Source: Adiantum capillus-veneris
Taxonomy: Eukaryota; Streptophyta; Polypodiopsida; Polypodiales; Pteridaceae
Direction of reading: 5' to 3'
NCBI GenBank assembly: GCA_014529385.2
Contig: CM043944.1
Location: forward strand, 58,456,268 to 58,520,267
DNA: 64,000 bases
Shown: piece after piece, positions 33,181-43,944 of the stretch
How the letters are laid out: every line of letters begins with the position of its first letter
Numbering within the stretch: the stretch's first letter is position 1
Notes under the pieces: generated by a model
Told to the model about the DNA's origin: nothing
What the model saw: the letters and a program-made list of their open reading frames with translations, nothing else
The model's database searches: none
Made by a program: the position numbers and the translations under genes

Positions 33181-33948
33181 TCACTGCATACCTGGTGATC
33201 CCTCTTGGTTTGCCGAGGTTGCTTGAGATTGTGCTAATCTATCTGGGTTTTTAAGAATGACTCCCATTACTTTGATGCTACTGTCACTCCCGTCGGTGGT
33301 GGTTGTGTCTTCTCCTGAGGTAGACAAGTAGTCATTGGTGGACTCGTCTTCTGAAGCCTCCAAGATCATATTGCGCTGCTTTCCAGTCCTCATGTCGTAA
33401 AATATAGACTTCCCTTTAGCATCCTTCATCTGGATCATCCCGGTGCTCCAGTCTTGTTTAGCTTCCATAGCCATAAGCCAAGGCCTTCCAAGAATGATGG
33501 GGTAGCCCTCCCCTTTGTGTGGCATGACAAAGATATCTAACTCCACTTCTGTATTGAATGATTTTACTTTGACCGCATTTACGATGCCTACGCATTTTAC
33601 TCTTACATTGTTTGCCATCTTGGCTCGGCAGGGTGCCGGCCTACTTACCTCTAGACCTAGATGATGCATCATCCTTTCACTCATGATGCATATTTGTGCG
33701 CCACCATCTATGTAGAAATTTGAAATCCGCTGCCCTTTGATGTGAGCATCCATGGTTGGCAGGATGTCGTCGAGATCCCTCCCAGAGATAGCCCCAACTA
33801 TCCGTGGTCTTGATTTCCTGGTACTTACCATTTTTGTCCATTGCCTCCTCATTCTGGGTGCAAGGTGGAGTAATTGGGGCCAAGTTATCTTCGGGCCCTG
33901 CATTAACACACCTGAACGTTGTGCATCCTCACCTAGTGAGAAGTCCAC
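33181..33948 (-). pseudogene. Tat gypsy protease region
   Basis: A 255-codon segment with retropepsin-like features: an initial GRDLDDILPTMDAHIKGQRI, the active-site-like block NFYIDGGAQICIMSERMM (Asp-Gly-Gly, as in many plant gypsy proteases, instead of Asp-Ser/Thr-Gly), and the hydrophobic flap or C-terminal block YPIILGRPWL. It follows gag and precedes RT in the usual order. A stop (TGA) at its end separates it from RT in the same frame region. Confidence 0.82.
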
Positions 33949-33953
33949 GATGT

Positions 33954-35054
33954 CTATCTTCCACCGCGGTTTAGCTGCTTGCTTGCTAGACTCGGCTTCC
34001 CTTTCATCTTCTCTTCTTTTTGAGATGCCTCCTCGTGCCTCGCACGCTTCACTCCCATAGCATCCACTTCTTCTACCTTCTCTTTTCCTTTGTGCTTCTC
34101 TCGAGCTGACTCTTCTACCTTCGCCTTCCCTTTAGCCTCCAAGCTAATAACACTCACCACTTGGTTCACAACAGGTGGTGGGGGTAGTGGCGGAATGAGA
34201 GGTTGGGGTGGTGGTTGCTGTTGTACAGGTGGTTGCAGGATTTGGACCAGTGGAATTGGTCCCGGCTACCTAGGTGGTGGTGGTATTGCTCTTGGCGGAG
34301 AGATCTGATTCTGTCTCCCCCCTCTATTGAAATTATGCCTCCTTGGGTGTGGGCAGTAGTACATTCCATGGCCGTCTTCCCCGCAGTTGTAACAGTGGTA
34401 CTCTGGGTTCTGCCTGCGTTGTCCCCTTCCTTGTTCTAGTTTTCTGCAAGATGCATGCCCTTGTTGCTCGAGATGCACAGATAAACTCTCTAGTTGGGTG
34501 GTGATGCGTTGGGTGGTGATGCGACTCAGCAGGTCTTGCTGTTCTTTTGATGCCTCCTGTGGTTGGACTCTATGATTGGCTGTTGCAGCCACTAGGGTTG
34601 GTCGGGCCGATCTTGTTTTCTCTGACTCGTTTACTCTTGCTTGCATTCATAGCTTCTTGTCTTTAAGGCAGGCTACTTAGACTGCCAACTCATATGTTGC
34701 AGGAAACCTTCCCTTCACCTTCTCAAACTTTGATTCATAGGTGGCATACTCCAGCAGGCCTCCCTGCTTTAATTCTGTCAGTATAGCTGCCATAGCATCC
34801 TCGAGGTTGTGTCTCCACCAAACCTCTTTACAAAAGCACCCCTTAACACATCCCATGCATTCTTGGTAGCCTGGGGAAATTCATTATACTAGGACTTGGC
34901 CTCTACTTTCATTAGTAGAGGAAAATCTCTAAGTCGTGAAGCGTCGTCATCTTTGTTGGAGACGACACAAGCAATGCCGAAATCATCCAAAAAGTCAGTG
35001 GTGAGATCCTCTCCCTTCTTTCCACTGAACGTGGGGAAAGAAACACTTGCCATG
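33954..35054 (-). pseudogene. Tat gypsy gag
   Basis: Gag starts plausibly at 35054 with MASVSFPTFSGKKGEDLTTD and runs through a Retrotrans_gag-like region (…FGIACVVSNKDDASRLRDFPLLM, AWDVLRGAFVKRFGG) with several stops between 34650 and 34890. The C-terminal part (34646-34266) contains a CCHC zinc knuckle, YHCYNCGEDGHGMYYCPHP (34376-34425), flanked by Pro/Gln-rich sequence. A Lys/Glu-rich tail (KGKAKVEESAREKHKGKEK) reaches 33954. Gag would form the particle and bind genomic RNA. The stops make it non-functional. Confidence 0.82.
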
Positions 35055-35170
35055 GTGGTGACTCGGGAAATTACAAACCTTTCTATTTTTCTCTTTCCTT
35101 TTTAAAAAAATAAAAATAAAAATCAATAGCAGCGGCTCATAGAGGCTTTTTACAGGGGTGGATGGATAGG

Positions 35171-35386
35171 TTAAAACAGGATAAAAATAGAGACATTAAA
35201 GGAATGATGGTAATCTAATATGGGGAGAATGATAGGGTTCGGGGAATTGAGGATTTCTCCTAGTACCGCCGCACCGAATAGGTAAACGATCTTCTGTTGG
35301 TAGAATACTTTCCTATCTATATAGATATTCACATGCATATGCTGAAGGAATCTGAACGGGAATGTCATCGGCCCGTTTTCCATCAT
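35171..35386 (-). CDS. Small ORF upstream of gag, new family member A
   Basis: A 71-codon ORF between the leader ORF and gag of the Tat element, ending 117 bp before the gag ATG. I do not recognise it in any known family. Its last 54 residues align without gaps to two other ORFs in this window (43726-43944: 30 of 54 identical; 43941-44153: 22 of 54). Shared features are RK or TK, Q near residue 31, a central LFG, L and I at fixed positions, a P-x-ILP block, Y, S(F/L), and a hydrophobic tail ending L-F or L-L just before the stop. Codons for conserved residues differ widely (for example Ser TCT here, AGC in B), so protein-level selection is likely. No signal peptide or metal site is evident. 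Whether it is translated alone or as the end of the preceding ORF (there is a GTAAGAGTATAAGTAAG donor-like tract between) is unknown. Confidence 0.65.
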   Translation of the reverse strand: MMENGPMTFPFRFLQHMHVNIYIDRKVFYQQKIVYLFGAAVLGEILNSPNPIILPILDYHHSFNVSIFILF

Positions 35387-35408
35387 GCACAGACGGTGGA
35401 ATACTTAC

Positions 35409-35939
35409 TTATACTCTTACCGTGCCAGTGTTGATGAGTCGGCACATCAACAAGAGGTCGTCCCCTTTCAAGGGCTCTACCTTTCCTTCATTGCTTAGCA
35501 CGTACGGGGTGATGGCGACGCGTTTGACCACTCCCAGCCTTTTGGCCAACAACAATTGTAGGTAATTTCCGTAATCGGTGTGTTGCATGAATTCTACTCC
35601 ATTCAGCTTGCAGCTCGTCTCAAGCCCACTAGGTCTCTCCGTGGTAGAGAGCTTCTTCAGGATAAGTTGTATAGGGAGAGGAGGAAGGTCCTCCACACGC
35701 TTCCCAAAATAGAGAGAGTAGTAGCCGAACCAGTCTTCCCTAGGACATGGGAATCTTCTCACCACTTCTTCTTCTGGATTGTCGAAGTGGATTGGTAGCA
35801 CTCGCATGCGTCGTGAAAATCGGTAGGCGACCTTCCGCCGCTTAGCTTCGGATGACTTCTTCTTTGACAAAGTGGGTACAACCCGGCTCTCTGAGCTTGA
35901 AGCACTTGCTTGGCAAGATGCCTCTCCCTTCGGGGTCAT
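35409..35939 (-). CDS. Tat element leader ORF (176 codons), unknown function
   Basis: An open frame in the 5' leader, before the small ORF and gag. It starts MTPKGEASCQASASSSESRV, has a basic patch (KKKSSEAKRRKVAYRFSRRM) that could be a nuclear or RNA-binding signal, then an acidic/aromatic region (EDWFGYYSLYFGKRVEDLP) and ends LLLMCRLINTGTVRV. I recognise no domain. Its place, between the 5' LTR and gag, is that of the extra ORF1 known in some large Tat/Ogre elements, but I cannot claim homology. The true start may be upstream, since recognisable coding-like sequence continues there in another frame. Confidence 0.5.
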   Translation of the reverse strand: MTPKGEASCQASASSSESRVVPTLSKKKSSEAKRRKVAYRFSRRMRVLPIHFDNPEEEVVRRFPCPREDWFGYYSLYFGKRVEDLPPLPIQLILKKLSTTERPSGLETSCKLNGVEFMQHTDYGNYLQLLLAKRLGVVKRVAITPYVLSNEGKVEPLKGDDLLLMCRLINTGTVRV

Positions 35940-35950
35940 GTGTTTCCAGG

Positions 35951-36400
35951 CTAGCCTATCTTCTCCTTGCCCTTGGCTCGAGCATCCCCTTTAGGCCACT
36001 TTGGAGTGATATCTTTGTCTGCAGTTTCTTTAGGGAAAAGAGGCCTCACCGTTTGCTTCCCTTCCTTGACGTGAATGACTTCTTTGCGATGAATGTCGAT
36101 GTAGATGACTTCAACCCTTCCACTGCCTTCGTTGCTGGCACTCATCGACCGTGTGCCTTGGTTGACAACAGTGATGACACTTCACCAATCTCCCACCTGA
36201 TGCTTTCAATTTATAGTTAGAAGGAGTGACACGAGATGGAGAATTTACCTCTTAAACGTTGATGACACTGCAGCCTGGTAGTAGCACCTCAATAAAGGCA
36301 GCTAGTGCCTCCTTCGTCTCCTCTTCTTCCCTCCTCCAATTAGAAAATTCCTTTAGCCACTCATCCATGATTGATAGTGGGCGTCAGTTTCAGCATTGTA
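35951..36400 (-). pseudogene. Leader ORF relic with a CCHC zinc knuckle
   Basis: Upstream of the 176-codon ORF, a first stretch reads MDEWLKEFSNWRREEETKEA and LLPGCSVINV then a stop. The next frame piece contains VKCHHCCQPRHTVDEC (about 36118-36165), a C-x2-C-x4-H-x4-C zinc knuckle of the retroviral nucleocapsid type. After a frame change a 64-codon stretch continues EVIYIDIHRKEVIHVKEGKQ. Together with the ORF at 35409-35939 this suggests one broken leader protein with its own nucleic-acid-binding knuckle, separate from that of gag. Function unknown. Confidence 0.55.
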
Positions 36401-36429
36401 AACTGAAGGGTCTTAGAAAATCCCTCCTT

Positions 36430-36442
36430 AGTGGGGGCACCA
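36430..36442 (-). other. Candidate primer-binding site of the Tat element
   Basis: Two bases inside the 5' LTR end, the minus strand reads TGGTGCCCCCACT. A TGG start just after the LTR is the rule for tRNA primer sites, but I cannot name the tRNA with confidence. Confidence 0.6.
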
Positions 36443-36444
36443 AA

Positions 36445-36606
36445 TGACGGACGCAAAGAGGACCCCAAAACCCGACGGCCTCTAAAACGCCGGGGGTCGA
36501 ATGGCGCGCTTGGAGCCTACCACAGTAAAGCGAACAGGGGGCACCACCTAGCTTTGAGTGGCTAGGACGCAAAACCCACGATGATATGAACACCGCAAGC
36601 ATACAC

Positions 36607-36696
<90 letters not shown>

Positions 36697-38526
36697 CTTT
36701 GCAAACGATGAAAACCCTTGGAGGTGTGAGGGCGAATTATTTCTGCAATATTTACAAGGCGGCATGCCGTGGTGGTAGAGAGGTAGGGGGAGGAGGTGGT
36801 GCAACCTACTTGGTGCGTTCTCTAAGGCGGCTCAATGATTGTGAATACTCACCACCAAGAGCGTGCATACGTGTGTGCATCTACCATTGGAGTCGAGAGA
36901 TGGATGTGGTTCCCTTCGCATGGTGAAATTCCCAAGGCAAACCCAACACAAAAGCCCCCTCCCCATGATGGTGACAGTGTCAATCCTTCCTACTACACTC
37001 TACCAAATGCTTGGTTCCTCATGAATTGTCCCCCCCCCCCGATAGTGACCTCTCAGTGCCAATTTATAGGTGTTGCATGCTTGGATTATGGTAATCTCAG
37101 TGTGGTTAGGGTAATCTTAATCGGGAAGAGAAAGCAAGCGGTGGGCCCGGTGTGGTTGACCCTTGCTTTGTTTTGGGGGGGTTATTAAAAGAGGGGAATC
37201 TCTAGGTGGGCCTTTGGTGACCATCACCTAGAGAGAGGATATTTACAAAGAATGGAAATTTACAATGGCTCGGGTGAAAACTACAGATAATGATGAAAAT
37301 AACCTATAAATTACTGGGATGGCGTCGTGGTTGCGTGTTCCCGGTGACTGGCATGTTGCCGGTGCGTTGGTGTCGAGCGTACTTCTTTTCGGAGTCGGCC
37401 GGGGCATGCCTTCGGCGCATTTTCTCTTTTTGTTGTTGGCGGCGCGTTCTTTGGATCCTTCTTCTTCTGTTTGTTGATGTCGTAGCCGTTTTCTTCGTAT
37501 TTGCAGTGCGGTGCGTATATGCATGTGTGCGTATATATTCGTGCATGAGGGCGGGTGTGTGTGTTTTGTATAGGCATGTGTGTGTGAAAACGTGCGTGGG
37601 AAGGGGGGCCTACATATATATATAATGTATATATAGTTTTTGTTTTTGTTTTTTTCTTCTGGCGGATGGCTGGCGACCTGTTTTTTCTGCGCAAGGCGGA
37701 TGGGGGGGGGGGGGGGGGGGGGGTAGAATAGAGGTAGAGAGTGTGTGTGTGTGTGCATGTAGGTAGGGTGTGTGTGTGTATTTGTGTATTGCGGACTGCG
37801 CTCGTTGTGAGGGTGTGTGTGTGTGTGTGCGTGGACTGCTGCGCACAACGCGAGGGGAGAGAGGGGAGAGGGGGCGGGGAGGGGGGGGGGGGGGGGGTGA
37901 TTGTGGGTGTGTGGGTATGGTGTGGGAGGCGCTGCCCGTGAGAGGGGGAGGGGGAGGGAGAGTGGATTCCTTGCTTGCGTGTCCTGAGCGCCCGGATGAG
38001 AGAGAGAGAGAGTCCGTACAGAGCTTTGAGAGGGAGAGTGTGAGGGAGAGGGAGGGGTGAGGATTTGGGATAAGAGAGAGAGAGAGAGAGTGTGTGTGTG
38101 AGGGAGAGGGTGAGGAGGGGGGTTGTCTTGCATGGGATCTTGAGGACGAGGGGGGGGGAGATAAGTCAATGGGGGGGGGAGTGAAGGAATATATCCGCGG
38201 GCCAAGGGGGGGGGGGGGGGGGGGGTGGAATGAGGCCGAGGGAGGGTGAGGCGAGAAGGTGGGGGAGAGGGAGGAGGGGTTGGGGAAGGAATATTAGCGG
38301 GCCAAAGGGAGGTGGGGAAAAGTGGTAGGGGGGGGTAAGGTGAGTGGGAATGTATGGGTGAGGGTGTGAGTGTAAGAATACAGAGAGCGGAACGGGGGGG
38401 GGGGGGGGGTTTCCATGCGGCTCACACAGAGGGATCACGAGAGAGGGGTCGGGGAAAATTTTCAGAACCTCTGCCTGACTGGGGAGGGTAAATTGGGAGA
38501 GAGAGATATTAGGGAAGGGGTATGTA

Positions 38527-38603
<77 letters not shown>

Positions 38604-38696
38604 ATCCTATGCCCGTAGGGCGGGGGGGGGGGGGGGGGAAATGAGTTTTTTTCTTTTTTTTCTTTTTTTTCTTTGATTTCCGAAAGTCGACTATCA
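36445..38696 (-). repeat. 5' LTR of the Tat element (2252 bp)
   Basis: It begins TGACGGACGCAAAGAGGACC and ends AAAGTCGACTATCA in plus orientation, matching the 3' LTR at both ends. Its middle (about 36530-37500) is not in the 3' LTR, and includes (GA)n at 36611-36692 and a segment with no recognisable coding domain. Long G runs (for example 37700-37723, 38207-38225, 38395-38409) lie in the shared part. Minus-strand open frames through these tracts are proline-rich by composition and are not genes. Confidence 0.86.
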
Positions 38697-38870
38697 GTAT
38701 CATGAGACGACTTTTATACTTCTTTTTGAAAACCATGTATATTTTTTAAATAATGACAATGGTTTGTAACTATTACATTTGCAATGATTAACAATCAAGT
38801 GATTTTGCTATTGTCATTGATTTACTTTTATCAATTCATGCTTGTCATTTTTGTAACTTTATTTTGCAAA
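38697..38870 (+). other. 3' end of CACTA copy 2 beyond the Tat insertion
   Basis: AATAATGACAATGGTTTGTAAC followed by ATTAACAATCAAGTGATTTTGC and CTTTATTTTG aligns with 10690-10850 of CACTA copy 1. This shows that the Tat element entered the 3' non-coding part of copy 2. Similarity to copy 1 stops near 38868, close to where copia RT becomes readable. Confidence 0.75.
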
Positions 38871-38904
38871 CAATACGTACTATGGATGATGGAGCTAATG
38901 ATTA

Positions 38905-40200
38905 TATTGTCTTGTGGGTGACTATTTTGGGTCGATATTTACCTTTGCACTTTTTTTTATTGGCATTTGCTGTTCAATTTGATTTAGAAGCTCATCAAAT
39001 GGATGTGCGAACTGATTTTCTTAATGGTGACTTGGAAGAGAAAATTTAACTGGAACATCCAGAAGGGTTTGTTATTACAAGTAAAGAAGACCTTGTTGCT
39101 CAACTCCATAAGGCACTGTATGGTCTCAAACAATCTTCGCAAGCTTGGTATAAAAAATTTGATCTTTTTGTCACCTCTAAAGGATTCATCTCCTGCTCTT
39201 CAGCCTATAAGTTATGCATAAAGAACCAAGGTAGCAGTTTTGTTATTCTTTCTCTTTATGTGCATGATATCATCCTTGTTTCAAATGATTTGGGATTTCT
39301 TCAGCAAGTGAAAAATTTATTGTCTTTTGCATTTGATATGGTGGATCTGGGAGAGATTCACTCGTGTCTTGGCATTCAGATTCAAAGGAACCACACAAAA
39401 GGTATTTTATTCCTTTGACAGTGAAAGTTTATTGCAGATACTTTAAAAAACTTTGGTATGAAATTAGCACATTCGGCCAATACACCTTGTCTTGTGAGTT
39501 CTACGAAGAACACTTTTGACAGTGGCGGTCTACTTGTCACAAATCAACCTTATGCTAACTTGATTGGATGTCTTCAGTTTGTTGGCATGAACACACATCT
39601 TGATATTTTGTTTGTTGCTAATTATCTTGGACAACATCTTGCACATCCTTCTCTTAAGCATTGGTCTGCAACAAAGCGTGTATTGAAATACTTAAAAGCC
39701 ACTATAGATTTTGGTTTGGTCTATCGATGAAAACTGACATCGGATTCTATGCATTCTCTTTTTCTTTTGGGCTACACACATGCAATCTGGGCAAACTCAC
39801 ATATATCTATACAATCTACTAGTGGAAATTTCTTCTTTATGAATGGTTGTCTTATTTCTTGTACTAGCAAGAAACAACGATGTGTTGCAGTTTCTACGAA
39901 TGAGTCATAATATGTTGCGGCATCACTTGCAGCTTGTGAGATAATCTGGATTTGACAAATGCTCATTGATATTGGTCAATCTCCTCTTTCTAGCACACCC
40001 TTGCAATGTGACAACCAGAGTGCTATTAATCTTGCAAAAGACTATGTTCAACATAATAAGTCAAAGCACATTGTTGCCCATTATCATTATGTCAGGTATG
40101 AAGTATGCAAAGGCACCATAATGGTTGAACACTATCCAAGTGACGAGATGATTGCAAACATTCTTACCAAAGTCCTCAACTTGTGCTTGAAGCTTGGAGT
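38905..40200 (+). pseudogene. copia reverse transcriptase and RNase H (old element)
   Basis: RT blocks in order are VQFDLEAHQMDVRTDFLNGD, LHKALYGLKQSSQAWYKKFD, LYVHDIILVSND and FDMVDLGEIHSCLGIQI. The catalytic YVDD is YVHD here, so one essential Asp is lost. RNase H blocks follow: YANLIGCLQFVG, HWSATKRVLKYLKATIDFGL, CTSKKQRCVAVSTNES then a TAA, LQCDNQSAINLAKD and KHIVAHYHYVRYEV. The first RT strand motifs and the whole integrase are missing. At least five stops or shifts are present. It belongs with the gag-protease at 20.6-21.8 kb and the 141-bp LTRs. Confidence 0.88.
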
Positions 40201-40557
40201 TTCTTTGGCCTCACTCTTTTGAGATTAGCTTCTCAATCATTAGGAAAGAAATGGACTCATTTTCGGGCCTTTTAGCTCTAGTGAGAGAATGCTCCTTAGC
40301 CAATAGGAAGAAGGCTAATGTTATGTTGAAAAATCTTTTTTATCATTTTGAAAATGTCCATGAAAACCATTTTGGTGAAATTGTCACTATCATCAAAAAA
40401 GTAAGGCGCTTGATAATGACATCTTGTACAAGCGCCGAACACCTTTTTATGACCCGTTGTTGCTATCTTATAAAAAGAGGTACTTGTACTTGTGCATATC
40501 GCATAAGTATCAATCACCTTTTTATGAAGTACTCGCAATTTAAATTTGAACAGATCG

Positions 40558-41292
40558 TACTTGATAGTGATTGATAGGTACTATTTAAAACTATGAAGGA
40601 GTCAGAACCAAGCGAATAGAGACCCTTGAGGGGTCTCTCGTACCTCCATTCGCTTGGTTATGACCTCATGAGGCCCTAGGATTAATATATCACATTTTTT
40701 AAGCCCATAGATGCATCCAGAACATCCAAAAACCTTAGGATAGCTCTTTAAAACACAGAAATCTGACGTCTCTAGCCCAAGATATAGCATTTTTAAGCAT
40801 AGGGCCTCATGAGGTCAGTACCAAGCGAATAGAGACCCTTGAGACCTCATGAGGTCAGTACCCCTCAAGGGCCTCTATTCGCTTGGTACTGACCTCATGA
40901 GGCCCTATGCTTAAAAATGCTATATCTTGGGCTAGAGATGTCAGATTTCAGTGTTTTAAAGAGCTATCTTAAAGTCTTTAGACGTTTCGGATGCATCCGT
41001 GGCATTATTTTTGTATTTTGAAAACAACTCTTATGTGATTTCTCTCATATCACATCACATCACTCATTAAGATTCACAGACATGGATTTTTATGTACACT
41101 TAAGTTGGGCTCTCAAAAAGAATTTTGTATGAGCATGCATTTAAGTGATTGAGAAAAATTTTACGTATGTACTATGAGAAATAGAATTCCAAAAAAGGAA
41201 TTTTGCATTTTTCATAATTACCTCTCTCTATGCTGAGTTGGTGTTTCTTACAGGGCCCAAAATTGAGTCCAAGTTTCTCCTAATGTCTATTG
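40558..41292. repeat. Foldback-containing module in the copia 3' region
   Basis: A ~735-bp segment starting TGATAGGTACTATTTAAAAC and ending AAGTTTCTCCTAATG. Its core is a long inverted repeat: left arm 40705-40843 and right arm 40862-41003 pair over nearly 140 bp with few mismatches (for example CTCATGAGGTCAGTACCAAG against CTTGGTACTGACCTCATGAG). A diverged but collinear copy lies at 46306-46895 in the satellite region, and shorter pieces occur at 44550-44640 and 45356-45560. It therefore looks like a mobile or amplified unit. No coding capacity is seen. Confidence 0.8.
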
Positions 41293-41526
41293 TGATAGCT
41301 TTGTATATAAGAAATTGTAATCCTATAGGTACCATGGACTATGCACAATCCACACTCTCACATTTTGATCTCTAAGCCACTTGTATATCTGTACATAGAT
41401 ACACAAATCACCTTTTGATCATCATCCCTGGTTCATGTTTTCACATTGTATAGGGGCTTGGGTTTTTCCCTTGAACTCCCTGAGGGGTTTTTCATCCAAA
41501 CGTAGAGACCTTTGTTTGAGTGGAGG
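41293..41526 (+). other. 3' leader and polypurine tract of the old copia element
   Basis: Non-coding 3' region ending GTTTGAGTGGAGG (41514-41526) directly before the LTR, a polypurine-tract-like sequence. The stretch GGGTTTTTCCCTTGAACTCC to TTTCATCCAAACG resembles the flank of the isolated LTR at 12331-12400, in the opposite orientation. Confidence 0.7.
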
Positions 41527-41667
41527 TGTTGGAGCTATATATGGCTCACTCTACTGAACTTGGTCTCACCTATATATTTGTATCTTGTCCTCAATATGAA
41601 ACAATATTCGGAAGCGTACATGGTGTGTCTCCTGTCTTGTATCTCTCTTTCTATGTACATCTCAACA
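41527..41667 (+). repeat. 3' LTR of the old copia element
   Basis: TGTTGGAGCTATATATGG to GTACATCTCAACA, 141 bp, same length as 19624-19764 with about 13 substitutions by eye. TTTAG follows, matching TTCAG before the 5' LTR at four of five bases. Confidence 0.88.
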
Positions 41668-42740
41668 TTTAGCACCACGCTTGTTGTCCTCGTCCCACAA
41701 ATTTATGATCACAGATTTGCCACAATCATTATCGTTGTCGCCATTTTCGTTGCCACCGCCCTCGTCGTTGTTGTTGCAAACCGTCCGTCATTGTTGTTGC
41801 AAAACCCTCTCCATTGCTCTTCCATTTCCAATTCAACACTCAAGCTCACATGTAACTACATTATTGATTACATACTAGTTACTATCTAATTACATTATGA
41901 TCACATTTTAATTACTTTCTTATTAAGTTCTTACTAGATTCAGATCCTCGTCACTCTCAATACAAAAAAGAGAAAAAATAAGAAACTCCAATTAAACTCT
42001 GATTAATTTCTAATGGAAGCCAAATTCATAACTCCTTGAACACAAAAACAAGATAAAATAGAAAACTCCAGAACTAGAAAAACAAGAAAAATAGCTATGA
42101 CGTACCTGCAATCCTTAGATGTTGAGGTTGAAGGAGGATTACATTGTAGGAGGATAGGTAGAGGAATTTAAAATATTTTTAAAAATGCACGATTTTTAAA
42201 AAATATAATAGCTACCATAGACTTTGCGCCATACAGTTTGAAGAAAGAATCCCCATAGGGGCACCTAGTCTCCCAAGGAACCTATAGAGTAAGAGAGACA
42301 TATTGGCTATACTGTGGTCCTAGGGCCATACGCTGTCGTGCTGTGACACGTACATAGTGGGAACGCATGCTACAAGATCTATCTTATATTTTTTTAGATA
42401 CATAATTATATTTCCTATAGTGTACATATGCATATTTAAGTATAATAATAAGCCTTCTATCTCATCCTATTATTTTTCTCAAGGGTAACATATCCTTACT
42501 TTACCATCAGAAAATACTATGGGAAAAGCATCAATAGCTCCGCCTCTTTAACTTGGGGCAAAAAGCATTGATTCTTTATTTCTACTATTTCATTATCATC
42601 TCACACCCTAGCTAGATCCTATATCTAGGGTAAACTCCAATATATATATATTCTACGTATTTTTTATACTTTTCTTATATTTCTTTTTAAACAGCTACTA
42701 GGAGAGAATCAAATCCTAATGGGACACTAGGTGGCATGAT
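41668..42740. other. AT-rich stretch with an isolated satellite-like unit
   Basis: No gene. A segment near 42250-42345 (GGGGCACCTAGTCTCCCAAG, TATTGGCTATACTGTGGTCC, TAGGGCCATACG) resembles the units at 44375-44540, so satellite-type sequence starts here before the block at 42.7-44.2 kb. Confidence 0.45.
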
Positions 42741-43416
42741 TTCAAAGATACACTTATTTTAATGCATTATTGCAAGCATGATTACAAAACTTTGTCAAGG
42801 AGCAATGTCATGCTTTCATATGGCATGAAGTGTCCTTTGGAATTAAATGAAAGTCTAGGCTAAGGAGACCACATGAAGACTTTTGTTGCCATAAATGGAC
42901 CCTATTTTGATGAATTTTTTACACAAGGTTCCAATCCAAATTGGAAAACAATTTTAAAATGAAAATCGTAGCTAATGAGCTGAAGTTTTTGCCCATATTT
43001 TTACTTTTTTATTTGGATCCACGGTTGAGGAGATATGATCAAAATACTGGAACCCAGTCTGCCCACATCATGCAGGGACAGCTCATTTCCAACTTTCCCA
43101 ATTCCTGTTCACACTGGCTCCTCTCTTCTTGTGTAAACCCTTGTGGGTTCCCTTCACCTATAAAAAGGGACCTCTTCTTCCTTGGAAATAACTCAAGCAT
43201 TCAAGCCATTGATGTGAGGAATTCTCGAGGGAGTGAGTAGTAATGCCTAATTGTACTTAGCCATTAACATAAGCCCAAGCCTACACTTTCTCCTAGAGGG
43301 AGACTATCCATTCTTGCAACAAGCTAACCTTGGAAGATCAACTCTAATCAAAGAAGGTCTTGCACTTGGTGTATCAATCAAAGTGGAATTATCCACTCTT
43401 CTTCTCTCTCCCATCA
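42741..43416 (+). promoter_or_regulatory. LTR-like promoter region before the small ORF pair
   Basis: The stretch has LTR-like features although no second copy is in the window. There is a TATA box CTATAAAAAGG at 43158-43168, a transcribed-leader-like region with TTCAAGCCATTGATG, and an end …CTCTCCCATCA at 43416. After four bases (ATAA) a TGG-starting primer-site-like sequence begins. The left boundary is arbitrary. I infer the 5' LTR of a truncated LTR retrotransposon on the plus strand. Confidence 0.5.
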
Positions 43417-43420
43417 ATAA

Positions 43421-43433
43421 TGGTGCCGAAGGG
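43421..43433 (+). other. Candidate primer-binding site
   Basis: TGGTGCCGAAGGG follows the LTR-like end at 43416. It begins with the TGG expected for tRNA primer sites and shares TGGTGCC with the site of the Tat element at 36442. The primer tRNA is not identified. Confidence 0.5.
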
Positions 43434-43725
43434 TTTCAAGTAAGATATGTTCTACATTGATGTTTTCTTGATTTCTTGTTGTTTTCATTTTCATCTCTAA
43501 TCCAACATATATATATATATATATATATATATGTATCTAATCTCATCTCCTTAAACAAACCTATCTCTCTCATTCTTAGTAATTCATCCTCTCTAGGTTC
43601 TCTTTGCTACAGGTACATCTCTCCCCTCAGTATCCTTATTGCCTACGGGCAAGAATAGGGCTGGGGAGGGAAACTTCTCATCTCTTCACTTCTCTCATAT
43701 CTACATTTATCACATACTATCCTAG

Positions 43726-43944
43726 ATGAATAACCCACATGATGATCATTTCTATCGCTTTCACTCTCTACGATCTATTAGAATTAACGTATGGATTAGC
43801 CGTAAAATACACTTTCAACAACGTATAGTGTTTCTCTTCGGCCCTAAAAGGCTCAATGAAATACTTCTATCACCGGATCCCATCATACTACCTCTCATAG
43901 ACTATAATTTTTCTTTTGATGTAAGCGTAGTTATCTTGCTATGA
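43726..43944 (+). CDS. Small ORF, new family member B
   Basis: A 72-codon ORF starting ATGAATAACCCACATG, 310 bp after the putative primer site. It is unrecognised but aligns without gaps over its last 54 residues to member A in the Tat element (30 of 54 identical) and to member C directly downstream (22 of 54). Signature pieces are RINVWISRK, FQQRIVFLFG, NEILLSPDPIILPLIDY and SFDVSVVILL at the C-terminus. The stop TGA overlaps the ATG of member C in ATGA. A possible intron lies upstream (donor CAA|GTAAGATATG near 43439, acceptor TTTGCTACAG at 43603-43612). The hydrophobic, Ile/Leu-rich C-terminal half could be a buried or membrane-contacting segment, but charged residues argue against a classic transmembrane helix. 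Confidence 0.68.
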   Translation: MNNPHDDHFYRFHSLRSIRINVWISRKIHFQQRIVFLFGPKRLNEILLSPDPIILPLIDYNFSFDVSVVILL

